Source of the DNA: Ampullaceana balthica
Lineage: Eukaryota > Mollusca > Gastropoda > Lymnaeidae
Direction of reading: 5' to 3'
NCBI GenBank assembly: GCA_944989445.1
Contig: CALYLW010000066.1
Location: forward strand, 1,207,001 to 1,271,000
DNA: 64,000 nt
The position numbers and the translations under genes are program-made. This document shows, piece by piece, positions 35,500 to 45,682 of the stretch. The notes below the pieces were generated by a model that saw only the letters and a program-made list of their open reading frames with translations, was not told the origin of the DNA and searched no databases. Position 1 is the stretch's first letter, and each line of letters opens with the position of its first letter.

Positions 35500-37949
35500 A
35501 CTTAAACTCACAAATTTTCTCCACAAGTCCATATTCTGGTCCGACCTTATAGCGCTCAAACAATATCTCCTCATTTTTCTCCACAATTTCTTTACAGAGT
35601 GCCTTATTACTTGGAAGATAAATAGAAGAAACGTGAGTACTAAGGGGAAATATGAGTCATCTGGTGAACAAACTAGAGGATATATAAATTATCTGGTTAA
35701 CATAAGAACTAGGGGAAATATGAATTATCAGTTTAACATAAATGAGAACTGGGCAATACATTAATTGTTTTTTTGTCATTCTTTATTTGTGTTCTGTCCA
35801 GCAATATTATTGAGTATATTTTCTTTTTCTTTTTTAATATCCTTCAAAACGGAATTTTTAAAAAAAAATTCAGTCACATCAATTTCACGATTAAATTGAA
35901 CCAAACAGGTGATTGTCAATGACAGGATAATTATTTAGTTTAAACGAGACAATTCACAATTCCACAAGATGAATTAATTTTTTATTTAAAAAAAAATTTT
36001 TTTTAAAGAAATGAAAATCTGCTTGTTGAGATGTATAAGACAAGATAATCAAAAACAAGATTAGCAAGGGCAAAAGTTAAAGACAAGACGATTACGATAC
36101 TTACTCTTCAACTTTCTTATCACAAAACTTGTGACTGAGTTCAGTGACTTCATCCTCCCCAAGATGTCTCCCGTATTTCTTACGTTTATCTGCACTGGTC
36201 ATCCCCTTTTCTAGCTGGAAATAAAGAAAGATTTCAAAGATGTAATACAAAATGTTTTCATGTCTCTAGCCGCCGAGAACCGTGGAATTATAATTACAAG
36301 GAGAGTCTTAATATTATACTTTAGTGTCCAGATAAATTTTAGGAGATGGGATTTTAATTCATACAGTAGCGTCACTTTGATTTAGATATAATGATGGTAG
36401 TTTCTTTGAGCTTTATTATTTAAAAATTTCATATGCAAATGTCGGTAAATTTTTTCCTTTTTTAAATTTCCCAGTTCCAGTTACTGCGCTATATATAGAC
36501 ATTTCAGGTTAGAGGAAAATATACAGTTGTCACCCTTGGAAATTTATGGGAAGAGTTCAGAGAAAAATGTCGGCTCCTGTAGGATGATCACACGAGAGAT
36601 GTCGCTACATAGGATTGGTGTCACCCTGTGCGGTAGTTCATGGTGTCACCCCCTCGCAACTTACTCCATAGACCTCCTCCGAGTCTGCCAGTGCCAAATA
36701 ACGGGAACATACTGAATTTTTTAATATCGGTGTCACCCTTTGTGAAATGAGGTCCGCATCCCCTAGTCAAACCTCTGGATCGTGCGTCCTACCCACCTTG
36801 AGCCGACACCGTGTATGCCGATCAACTTATCTGTCTAGCTACTTCCTTACAGTGCTTACATTCACATTATGAAACAATGTTCCCTTTAGTGTTCGTTGGT
36901 CAATGTGCAAAGTGAAAAAACTCGTGTGCAAAGTTGCACAGCATCAATTTTTCGCGCAATGTTTTACTAGATTTGCTGCACGGCATCGGTCAGATATCTG
37001 CGCGGTCGCGCAGCCGCGCAGCTTCAATAAAGGGAACATTGACTATGATAATCTTAGCTGCTTAACTACGTCCTTACACTTCCAACATACAAACGGTGAT
37101 AATATTACCTTCATAGCGACATTATTACATTTATTAATACACATTCCGATAATCTTACCTTCTTAGCTACGTCTTTACACTGCTTACACAGATGCGCCTT
37201 GAACACGTCCTCAAACGTCTCGTCCTCCGCGCTCGGCATCAACATCCTAGTCTCCATCGTCTGCTGCTGCTGGCACGTATCTGACTTTGGGGCGTACTTC
37301 TTACGGGTCTTCTCAATTTCTTTCTGTAACATGTCCTCCATCTTCTTCCAGTCTTCTCTCTCTGCCAACCGGGGAAACGTTTGGTTACAAGTTTAAAAGA
37401 AGAATAGTACCAAGGAAATTTGTTTTCTTAAGTCACTTTATCTACGACACACTATATTAAAAAAATTTCTGAAAGCAATAAAGTGTCCTAAATACTTTTA
37501 ATAAAAATGTCTAAAACAACAAATGAGTTTGCATAGAAAAAAAAAGAAATGAAATCTTATATTCACATAAATCATGAGTATGAGCCTTTCAAATCGCTGT
37601 GCGTGCCCTCTCCCTATTTTCCAATCTTTTTCTAAAGATTTCTTTGTTCAATTTTAGTTATTTTTCAACTCGATAGCAGTAATATATTTAACAGGTAAAA
37701 TTGATAGGCTGAAAATTAAATAATTTCCTACGTTTCTACACTTTGAAACAGTCGAGAGACTGATGTCGATGTGTGAGCCAATGGGCCAATGTTTTGAAAT
37801 AAAAGATTACATTTACTCATTTAGTTTTGCAATGATGGTGATACTCTCATACCCTGCTCCGTCATCGAGTCCTGCCTCCGTCCATAAGACGTCTGAAAGG
37901 ATGTCAGCAGAAGTAACCATGCGAAGTAAATCATACGAAATGCAGCCAT
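35468..37949 (-). CDS. Small secreted ER-resident protein with C-terminal HDEL; family unrecognised (canopy/saposin-like?)
   Basis: Four exons on the minus strand: 37853-37949, 37159-37361, 36105-36214 and 35468-35609. They give 183 residues. The start at 37949 was chosen because the first 23 residues form a signal peptide (MAAFRMIYFAWLLLLTSFQT, then SYG). The mature part is charged and helical-looking (EREDWKKMEDMLQKEIEKTR) with spaced cysteines (SDTC, LCKQC, KFC, ALC, KIC, FKC). The end TREHDEL is a luminal ER-retention signal recognised by KDEL receptors. Six or so cysteines, acidic helices and HDEL recall canopy/saposin-type ER proteins, but I could not align it convincingly. The gene is transcribed away from the kelch-like gene. 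Its stop codon lies inside a 33-bp in-frame tandem repeat, and the exon ending at 37159 has been copied into the intron. Confidence 0.7.
36597..36735 (-). mobile_element. Fragment of the same hAT family as 38328-38844
   Basis: The reverse orientation matches the right end of the 517-bp element: ATTGGTGTCACCCTGTGCGG, CATGGTGTCACCCCCTCGC, then TCTGCCAGTGCCAAATAACG and GGAACATAC. The other end is not found, so this is a partial copy in intron 2 of the HDEL gene. Confidence 0.7.
36812..37210 (-). repeat. HDEL gene exon 2 donor region, about four degraded copies
   Basis: The sense parent reads AGTGTAAAGACGTAGCTAAG, AAG, GTAAGATTATC (exon end 37159). Similar segments follow at about 37096-37146, 37042-37096 and 36820-36873 (for example GTGTAAGGACGTAGTTAAGC). 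The hAT MITE at 36875-37041 lies between two of them. The divergence indicates an old array. Confidence 0.7.
36875..37041. mobile_element. hAT-like MITE in intron 2 of the HDEL gene (167 bp)
   Basis: A perfect 14-bp inverted repeat CAATGTTCCCTTTA / TAAAGGGAACATTG and a GC-rich GCGCAGCCGCGCAG interior, as in a well-known metazoan hAT family. I see no clear 8-bp duplication. It splits a series of degraded copies of the exon 2 donor region. Confidence 0.7.
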
Positions 37950-38327
37950 TTTCCAAGATGCAATGTTAGCAATTCTCACCATGGGTAGTAGATCAAATAA
38001 CGACAGAACTTCCGGTTAATGGAGAAGGTATGACGACTTTTGGTCACATTGTGTCTAGTGGTGCGCACCCATAAGGTGCATTTATTCGTTAGTCATACAC
38101 AATATTTTTAGGGGGGGGGGTGGGGGGACACGAATTTTTGTGTTATTTCCTCACTCTAAATAAAGGGTCGTTAATTAAGTTCGTTACACTCATTGGGAGA
38201 ATGAGTCGAAAACCTTTGGGTCAGGGGTAAAAACGTTTGATGAAATAATCTGTTATCTTATGTAATAAATATTTTTTGACAGTTATTTCAGTTATATACA
38301 ATTGCCGAAGTTCTACTTTAATATGGA

Positions 38328-38844
38328 CAAAGGCGTCGCTAGAGGGTGCGGAACGCACCGGGTGACACCATCACAGGGGGTGACACCAAATGTAACGTCG
38401 TGGTTCCATGACAAAATGACAAGGCAACAAAACGACAAGGTGACAAAACGACAAGGTCTCATAGAAACAACGTAGATAACTGTAGAACCCCTAAATGAAG
38501 ACCCCGTGACTATCCCACTTTGATCATAGACTAAGGGTGTCAGACTCAATAGCTCAGCGGCCAACACTAAAAACACTCTCCTGTCAAAATTATTGCCTTT
38601 TTTTTTCGCTGTCCCATTGTGAACTATTTTTGTCACCTTGTCGTTTTGTCACCATGTCGTTTTGTTACTTGTCATTTTGTCGTTTTGTTACTTGTCGTTT
38701 TGTCTGGTTACCTAAAAGTAGGTATGTTCCCGTTATTTGGCACTGGCAGACTCGCGTAGGAGTTCTGTGGGATAAGTTGTGAGGGGGGTGACACCATGAG
38801 CTATTATACCGCACTGGGTGACACCAACCCTAGTGACGCCTCTG
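38328..38844. mobile_element. hAT-type element with internal foldback (517 bp)
   Basis: The termini CAAAGGCGTCGCTAG and CTAGTGACGCCTCTG form a 15-bp inverted repeat with two mismatches. An exact 8-bp duplication AATATGGA flanks it (38320-38327 and 38845-38852). Inside, GACAAAACGACAAGG units on the left are inverted relative to GTCGTTTTGTCAC units on the right, so the transcript would fold back. It lies upstream of the HDEL gene start. Confidence 0.9.
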
Positions 38845-39006
38845 AATATGGATATTGTTAATTAAGAAAACATTGGAAATTATATTCACAAAATTAATAT
38901 AAAAAATTATTTTCAATTTAAACTAATTGTCTATTATTCACAAGTAAAATCTTCCTATTTTTCTTTTAGAAACTTGCTTTGTTTCTTCCTTTGTTAATAG
39001 GTAAAA

Positions 39007-39180
39007 GGGGCCGTCCATAAATGACGTCACGCTCCTAGGGGGGAGGGTGTCACACTTTTGTGACGATGCGTGACGAGGGGGAGGGAGGGGGGTTGAAGAA
39101 ATGTGACGTCACATCAAAAGGGTAACTTTAAATACAACTTCCACTGAAATATTTGATCCCTTACAATTTATTTAATGCCT
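39007..39180 (+). mobile_element. G-rich MITE family, left half
   Basis: GGGGCCGTCCATAAATGACG with a GGGGGGAGGG block and GTGACGATGCGTGACGAGGG. The matching right half is at 40600-40862, so the two may be one element split by 1.4 kb of later insertions, including the hAT MITE at 39765. Confidence 0.65.
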
Positions 39181-39764
39181 TTTTTAAAAAAAAATAATCA
39201 GTGCTTCTCAATGTGCCGGTCGGTAGGCCATCAGACGCTGGATGGCGTAAGCTATCAAGATACAAAAATTAAATCTAATTACAATCCTTAAGTTTGAGAA
39301 TCCACAAGATAACATATGAAATTGTTACACTGCGTCGTTTGATGTTGACATCAAGGCATTTGTGATGTAACCGCTGCTCCGTTTGGTTCTCTCATGGCAG
39401 GAGTTGTCGATTTTTTTTTGGCCAAAATATACAAGTTTATGTGTGCGTTACCCCCCAACGCTCCCCCAAACCCCCAGACTCTAGGTCCTGCTCACATGAC
39501 TCGGGGATTTGGGGGAGCGTCGTTAGCCCCCCCCCCTCGAAAATACTACTGGTGAGTTTTACAAGCATGACTAGTGTCTAAAAATGATCTGAATAGGATT
39601 ATGTATAGATATTTTCAGTCAAAACGACACGGAATATCCTTTTTCTTTAAATGGGGAGGTGGGGGGGAGGGAATCTATTTGATAGAATTAAAAACGTTTT
39701 AAGTTTGATATAATTGTTCGATGGTTTTTGGTCAAACGCCCCTGGCCATTCTAGTCTTCTAGAT

Positions 39765-39910
39765 CAGTGCTTCTCAAAGTGGTGGTCCGCAGATGTTCTT
39801 AAAAAAATGACAGAAAAAATTGTCAGTGCAGGGAAATTAGTGCACCTGTGCCTGTTGTAATGGAAAAAATTCCTGCCGGTCCAACATACTAAAATGTTTG
39901 AGAAGCAGTG
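39765..39910. mobile_element. hAT-type MITE (146 bp)
   Basis: The ends CAGTGCTTCTCAAA and TTTGAGAAGCAGTG are inverted repeats with one mismatch, flanked by an exact 8-bp duplication TTCTAGAT (39757-39764 and 39911-39918). Confidence 0.92.
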
Positions 39911-40599
39911 TTCTAGATATAATGGTAAATGAGCCCATTTAAAATTAGTCAACTAGTCATTAACTTTATTGAATGCATCAAATTTTTTACATGGCAATTC
40001 GAGAGGAGCACAAAACAACTTTTCTTCTTAGCTCAGTTTTTAAGGCATTAATTTTAAATATCACAGAAAGGATACGTGATAAAGACAATTCATGTGGATT
40101 AAGATTATTGTCCCTTGTGTCAATATAAATGAAAGTAGGGTAGATTTAGGTGTCTTCGTATAGTACGTAGGTAAGAAATCTACATAGTTGTCAAATTTTA
40201 AAAAAAATGCATTTTCTAGAAGGAACTTGTTCAATAATGGGCATATGTTCCAAGCGTACACGTACACATGACGTATTTTAATATATCTAGTGGATTGTAG
40301 TGGATGTTATATGCCCCAAATGAGTCTGCATTACCCCCAAGAATTCCCTTTTTGTCCCCAGATGAGGTTATTTACCTCTGTTCGCCGACCTCTTTCTTAC
40401 GAGATGCCCGTCAGTCAATTGAGGGATTTTAAAAAAATACATTTTAAAAATGTTATTTTTAAATATTTTTTTTCTAAACAAAGACGTAAACCGTGATGAC
40501 CAATAGTCAATGTTTAATTTGTATGCATTAAAATAAAATATAATCTAAGGATGTTAGCACAGTTCGTTTTCTGAAGGCCGGTTAAACGTTTTTAAAAAA

Positions 40600-40862
40600 T
40601 GCTTCACGCAGGTTACGATATTACAATGAAGATCTTCACTAAATAAATAATAAATTCTTAAATGACAATAAAAGTGATTTGAAACATACGTATTTTCAAA
40701 TAGAAAATAAAGTGTTTTTTAAAGGGGTTTGGGGGGGGGGTAAAAGATTTGTGACGTATTTTTAGAAGGGGGGGGGTCTAAGTTTTTGTGACGACGCGTG
40801 ATGAGGGGGGAAGGGGGTCGAAAATCGGCAAAAATTGCGTGATGTCATTTATGGACGGCCCC
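40600..40862 (+). mobile_element. G-rich MITE family, right half
   Basis: The interior AGGTTACGATATTACAATG, two G-runs, GTGACGACGCGTGATGAGGG, and the terminus GTCATTTATGGACGGCCCC. Confidence 0.65.
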
Positions 40863-41297
40863 AAATGATCCACACAAAAATTGTTGATGAAAATTTAGAA
40901 GATTAATACCGTGTATTAATTAATGTATCCCCTAATTTTTGGATTATTTTCCAGGTTCAACATTAATGGAATAGCTGCTTCACAAAAAATAATAATAATA
41001 ATAAATAATTTTTAAAAAATAATAATAATAGAACAACTTTAAAAAATGGAGAAACAATTTCATTTTAATAATTTCGAATAAAAACAAATATCTTTAATCG
41101 TTTAATTATTAGGTATAAAGTGTAGTATAAATTATATAATAAGGGTTATTTCAATAGTCTATTTTAAGGGGATATGTCAGAGTCTTGTAAAGAATTGTGA
41201 CTCAAAAGAGCGTGGGGGGGGGGTTCTTTAGCGTGACCTACTGTATATAGGAAACTTAACTTTAAAATCAATAATTCATAAGTTCTTTAAGGGTCCT

Positions 41298-41352
41298 ATC
41301 TTATGTTATCTGTTACAGAGCTCCTTCTATACATAAGATTATTGCGTACTAC
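41298..41352 (-). mobile_element. SINE/LINE tail fragment
   Basis: The reverse complement contains ACGCAATAATCTTATGTA, GAAGGAGC and a GATAACATAAGATAGG end, matching the shared SINE/LINE tail without the tRNA head. Confidence 0.5.
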
Positions 41353-44167
41353 TCTTTTCCATTGTTTGTGTCTAGACTTGTAGTTTAAGTGTTGGTTTAC
41401 CTGGTTTCCTCAGGGTCCTGATGATATAGCGTGTAGGTATATCTTCAGTTTTCTTAATGAGATGTGGGATTGAGAGAATTCATAATCCCTATTTTGGATA
41501 AAGGTTTGTCTTACCATTATAGTTCCATCACTAAGATTTCTAACTATTTTCCAATTATTTTTTTTTAAAATCTGGGTTATTCCGAATTCTTGAAACATCA
41601 CGTTGCATACCACTGGCGATTTGTGTGCAATACTTTTTTTTCCACAAAGACAAGGTAGCCTAGTACTTTTGATATACAATTTATACAGTAATCTATTTGA
41701 AAAAAATGTAATACATCATATGAAGTATTTAAATTTAAAGTAAGAAGTGAAACACTGCATCACTGTGTTTGTCATTTCTTTGTATGATAGTAATTGTATT
41801 AAAGTGTATGTAACCTTTTCATAGTACATGTAATCGTAAAAATAAAATGAAATCCCCCCCCCCACCCCAAAAAAAAATAAATATGTTTATTATTATTTCT
41901 CTAAAACATTTCCCAATTCCAAAATAGGTGAACATTTTTTTAACATTCGATTTGAATATCTGGAAACATCAACCGACATAAAATTTCAGGACGGGGTTTC
42001 TTCCTTTAAAATTCATACCTTGTGATGTCAGTTAATGTTTTCAGACATTGAAGGAAAATAAAAAGCTAATATTATTAGTAATAAATCACAAACTTGTCTC
42101 CCAAAATACAAGAGTTCACTCAAAATGGCGGCTAAAACAAAGTGAATGAAAAATGGGAATTCTCGTTAAGATTTTGAACCAACAACCTCTTATTTATGGC
42201 TGAGGAAGTAATTTAATAATTTCAGCCATCCTGTCTAGAAGAAGTAGAAGGTATCCCTTAATTTATTCAAAATAAACTTCTCTATCTTAACACTTTCGCA
42301 TTGGGCTTCGACTTGACTTGAGTTTGAGTAGGAAAAATTTAGTTTTAGGCACAGGCAAGGCAAGTGTAATACTGACTGTAATGTGAATGTCTAATGGCAC
42401 GAGACTACCAATAGCTTTTAGAGATTTATTGGCTATATGTACTCAACTTGATGACCTCTATAAGATAAAAAAAAAGAGAGTTCTTTTCACCAAGAATTTC
42501 TGGTCGTTTGGTAGTGATCCTAGTGTGGATGAGTATGATGAGTATGATTATGATTCATGATGTTTGTGTTGTATGTAGTGTAGGAGTAGGGTTTGAGTTT
42601 CAGATGGGGATCCCCCCCCCCTCATTTGTCTTTTCAAACTCAGTTATGATACAGTTTCCAGCTTCAATGCCCTACGGTTAGGTTAAGGGTTCCCTAGTAC
42701 ATTGACATTAATTAAAGTAGGTAATCATGGAGTATTATTATAATATAATATAATGTTTGGAAGTATTATTCATATTTATCTGACTGTTCCTTAAATTGAG
42801 GCTCTCAAGTTATCTAAATATTTTATAAGAGACAATAAAATTTACACTATACCAACAAAAGACAAAGCCCTCAGTGGCCTCAGTCACTCATCACTAATTC
42901 TCCAACTTCCCATGTCAGTAGAAGCCTGAAATTTCCGGAATTAGGAAAGCGGCAGTAAAAAGTCATTCTTTGACTTAAGTTTTTCCATGAATGATCTTTT
43001 TGGCCTGGGAAGCTGCAAGGCCAATTCCAAAGTACATGAGCAAGGAACCACTGGACTATTTAGTTTATTTTGAACGTTTATACCTATGTTACATGCTAAA
43101 AAATCTGCTTTACACATATGAAGATGAGCGCAAAAATATTAGATTGCCAATAGCTCTCTACCAGCTTTTGGTAGTTTAGTACCAATGGCTCTCTACCAGC
43201 TATTTTTATTTGAATTCCAATTGCCGCAGCCTTAAAATTAACAGGCATAAGCCTAAGTGAAAGTGAGTAAGCCGCTAAGCTTAATGCTTAATTGAAATTG
43301 CCGCCCTAATTAGAAATTAAAGGTATAATTAAATAAATGACATGATGATTAAATTACTATAAAGTAAACTATGGGCTAGATGTACTAGTGGCGGTAATGT
43401 ACCACATCAGCGCTTATTTCAAAATTGCGAATTTCCAGATTCCGGTGCTATTGACACATATTATCTTCTATTCTCACTATTTTAATCTATGGACTATTGA
43501 TATGATAAAATTATTTTATTAATATCTATATTATTTTTACATCACCACTAAATTTAATTATGTCAGCTCACATACAAATATAACATTTTAAAAAATTAAC
43601 AACAGAAAATTTTTAAATAAGTGCTTGACTGCTTGTGAATTCGCTGAATTCACAAAAAAAAATAAAACATCAATAATTTGTAATACATAAGCCAAACTAA
43701 AATTAAGAGAAAATAATGGCGAAAACACCAAGTCATCTGTCTATCTTTTGTAGAAGTGGAGTTAAATTATTTTTAAAATTTGCACATTTGAACAAAATAT
43801 GACGACAATTTGGTCAGTGTCTGTTTCTTATATAGTATAGACACAGAAAGCTATATAAGCATATGACCCCATGACCTATTGGCATTGACCAGTCACCAGT
43901 TTATGGTCTGTTTCCCTGCATCCACAAAATTGATAGCTTTATTATTAACTACACATAATTTTCAGGAAAAAATTTTAACAATATAATTTGCAAATCAATT
44001 AACAAAAAATGTTTAAATAAAAATCAAAACATTACTTAGTAATTGGTTCTTTTAATTTTCTCATGGGCTTTATATCACTAGTAAATTTTAAAAAATAGTG
44101 AAAATAGTACAGAAACTGTGTCAATAGCACATGAACCTGGAATTTTGCAATAAGAGTCTGGATACAA

Positions 44168-44455
44168 TTGACTTATCTAGACAGGGGCTCCTTCTTTACA
44201 GAAGATTATTGCGTCCAAAGAACATGGCGGTCTGTTGGTAAGGGACGCAGCATTCACAAGCCACGGCTATGAAGGTTCCACACATTACCCAGCTGTCTTT
44301 TTGTCTTTAACTAGTGTTATGTACCCATTCAGAGCTGGTAGGACTCAGGGAAATCCTTGGCCCGGGAACAAATCCCTTCCTTCATGGGGATTCAAACCCC
44401 GTGACCATCAGTTTGGTAGCGGAGCGCGCATGCCACTCGACCACCATGCCCCATG
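44168..44455 (-). mobile_element. tRNA-derived SINE, divergent copy
   Basis: Reverse complement of the same family. The A box GTGGTCGAGTGGC and a B box GGTTTGAATCC lie at the right side, and the tail GGACGCAATAATCTTCTG with GAAGGAGC and GATAAG at the left. Many substitutions show an older insertion. It lies upstream of the kelch-like gene. Confidence 0.8.
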
Positions 44456-45682
44456 GATGTGGTACATTACCCCAGTGGCAAAGGAGGGTCAAAGTGAAAT
44501 TTTTTGGTTCTATTTCTATTACGACTATGCTATAACTATATGAGTGATCAGCCTATTATTATTATTATTAGTGTCTGACTGCTAGGGTCTTTGACCTGGG
44601 TGCAATGGAGCAAACAAAATTTAATTGGTCTCATAGTGAAACATGTTGATTTCTGTCAAGAAAATACTAAAGGTTAAGATGGGTAAAAGTAATAAGAAGC
44701 TCCATTGGGCTGTAAGCCCCACTTGCTTGGGACCTTGACTGAGTCTAAAATGGTTTTGTGTCACAGAAAAGAAAGATCTTTAAAATTTAGCTAATTAACT
44801 AATTAATAAGGTAATTTTTTACTACCATGCTTGGGTTTCTAACCTATGGCATTGATTGCTACTTTGCATATTTGGATGGGTTCTTTTTACTCAGTTGCAG
44901 TTTGGGTTTCATTCAAATTTTTCTTAAAACTTCGGCTCAATCTGTGGATTTAGCACCAGCGTAGTTTTGCTAAGTAAACAGCTAAAGTTTAGGCAGGCCT
45001 CTGTTTGTAAACCACTGTGGTGTATGTAGTGTTGGCCATTATTTTTTTAAATTATAGTATATTTGTTTAATTATTATGCTATTTTTAAAATAATTTTTTC
45101 ACTTGGTATTTTTGGATGTAAATGGAATTGGATCTGTGATGACCCTATCGTTAGGCCTATACTTAATATGTCATGTTTGATTTAATGTCTGTAAAATTAC
45201 ATTTTATGCTCCACCTCTTTCCTTCTCATTTTCATTTCATTTTTTTTCTTATGGGTATATTTTTTGACAAGGTAGCAAACACCTAAAAAAGAAAATTTCA
45301 AAAGAAACAAAATTTACTTTTTGATAACTTTAAGATTACTTTTGCTAAATACATTAATAACTTATAAAAAAAAATAGCAAATTGAGTATTTCTTAAAATT
45401 TGAATATTTTTTTCTGTAGTACATAATATAGCCAAAGCTGTTAGTGTCAGAATTCAGAAATGATGTCAAACAAGTGAACTATTCTATGGTCATGACATTA
45501 AACCATGACATTCATGAAATCCTTGTTTGTATGTACATTAAATATTTTCTGTGTATTCTGTGGGGTAGTTAAAAAATGTAATTTGTGTTTGATTTTAATC
45601 CATTAAAATGTTTATTAATTTGAACTGACACTAATGACTCTAATTGAAAAGTGCACCCAGGTGCCACCAGCATTGTGCAGTA

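Larger units (their letters stand above)
38853..45640. other. Intergenic, AT-rich, repeat-filled interval upstream of the kelch-like gene
   Basis: It holds G-rich MITE halves, a hAT MITE, a SINE and a SINE tail. I found no coding exon with support. CAAAATGGCGGCTAA at 42121-42135 fits the YY1-type AANATGGCGGC motif often near metazoan start sites and could mark a non-coding first exon, but this is weak. Confidence 0.3.

Noticed and set aside
39200..39425. Second copy of the 146-bp hAT MITE (CAGTGCTTCTCAA)
   Set aside because: Only the left end is recognisable; the boundary and duplication are absent.
41410..41679. 89-codon minus-strand ORF
   Set aside because: No family features; adjacent to a SINE/LINE tail and probably degenerate repeat sequence.
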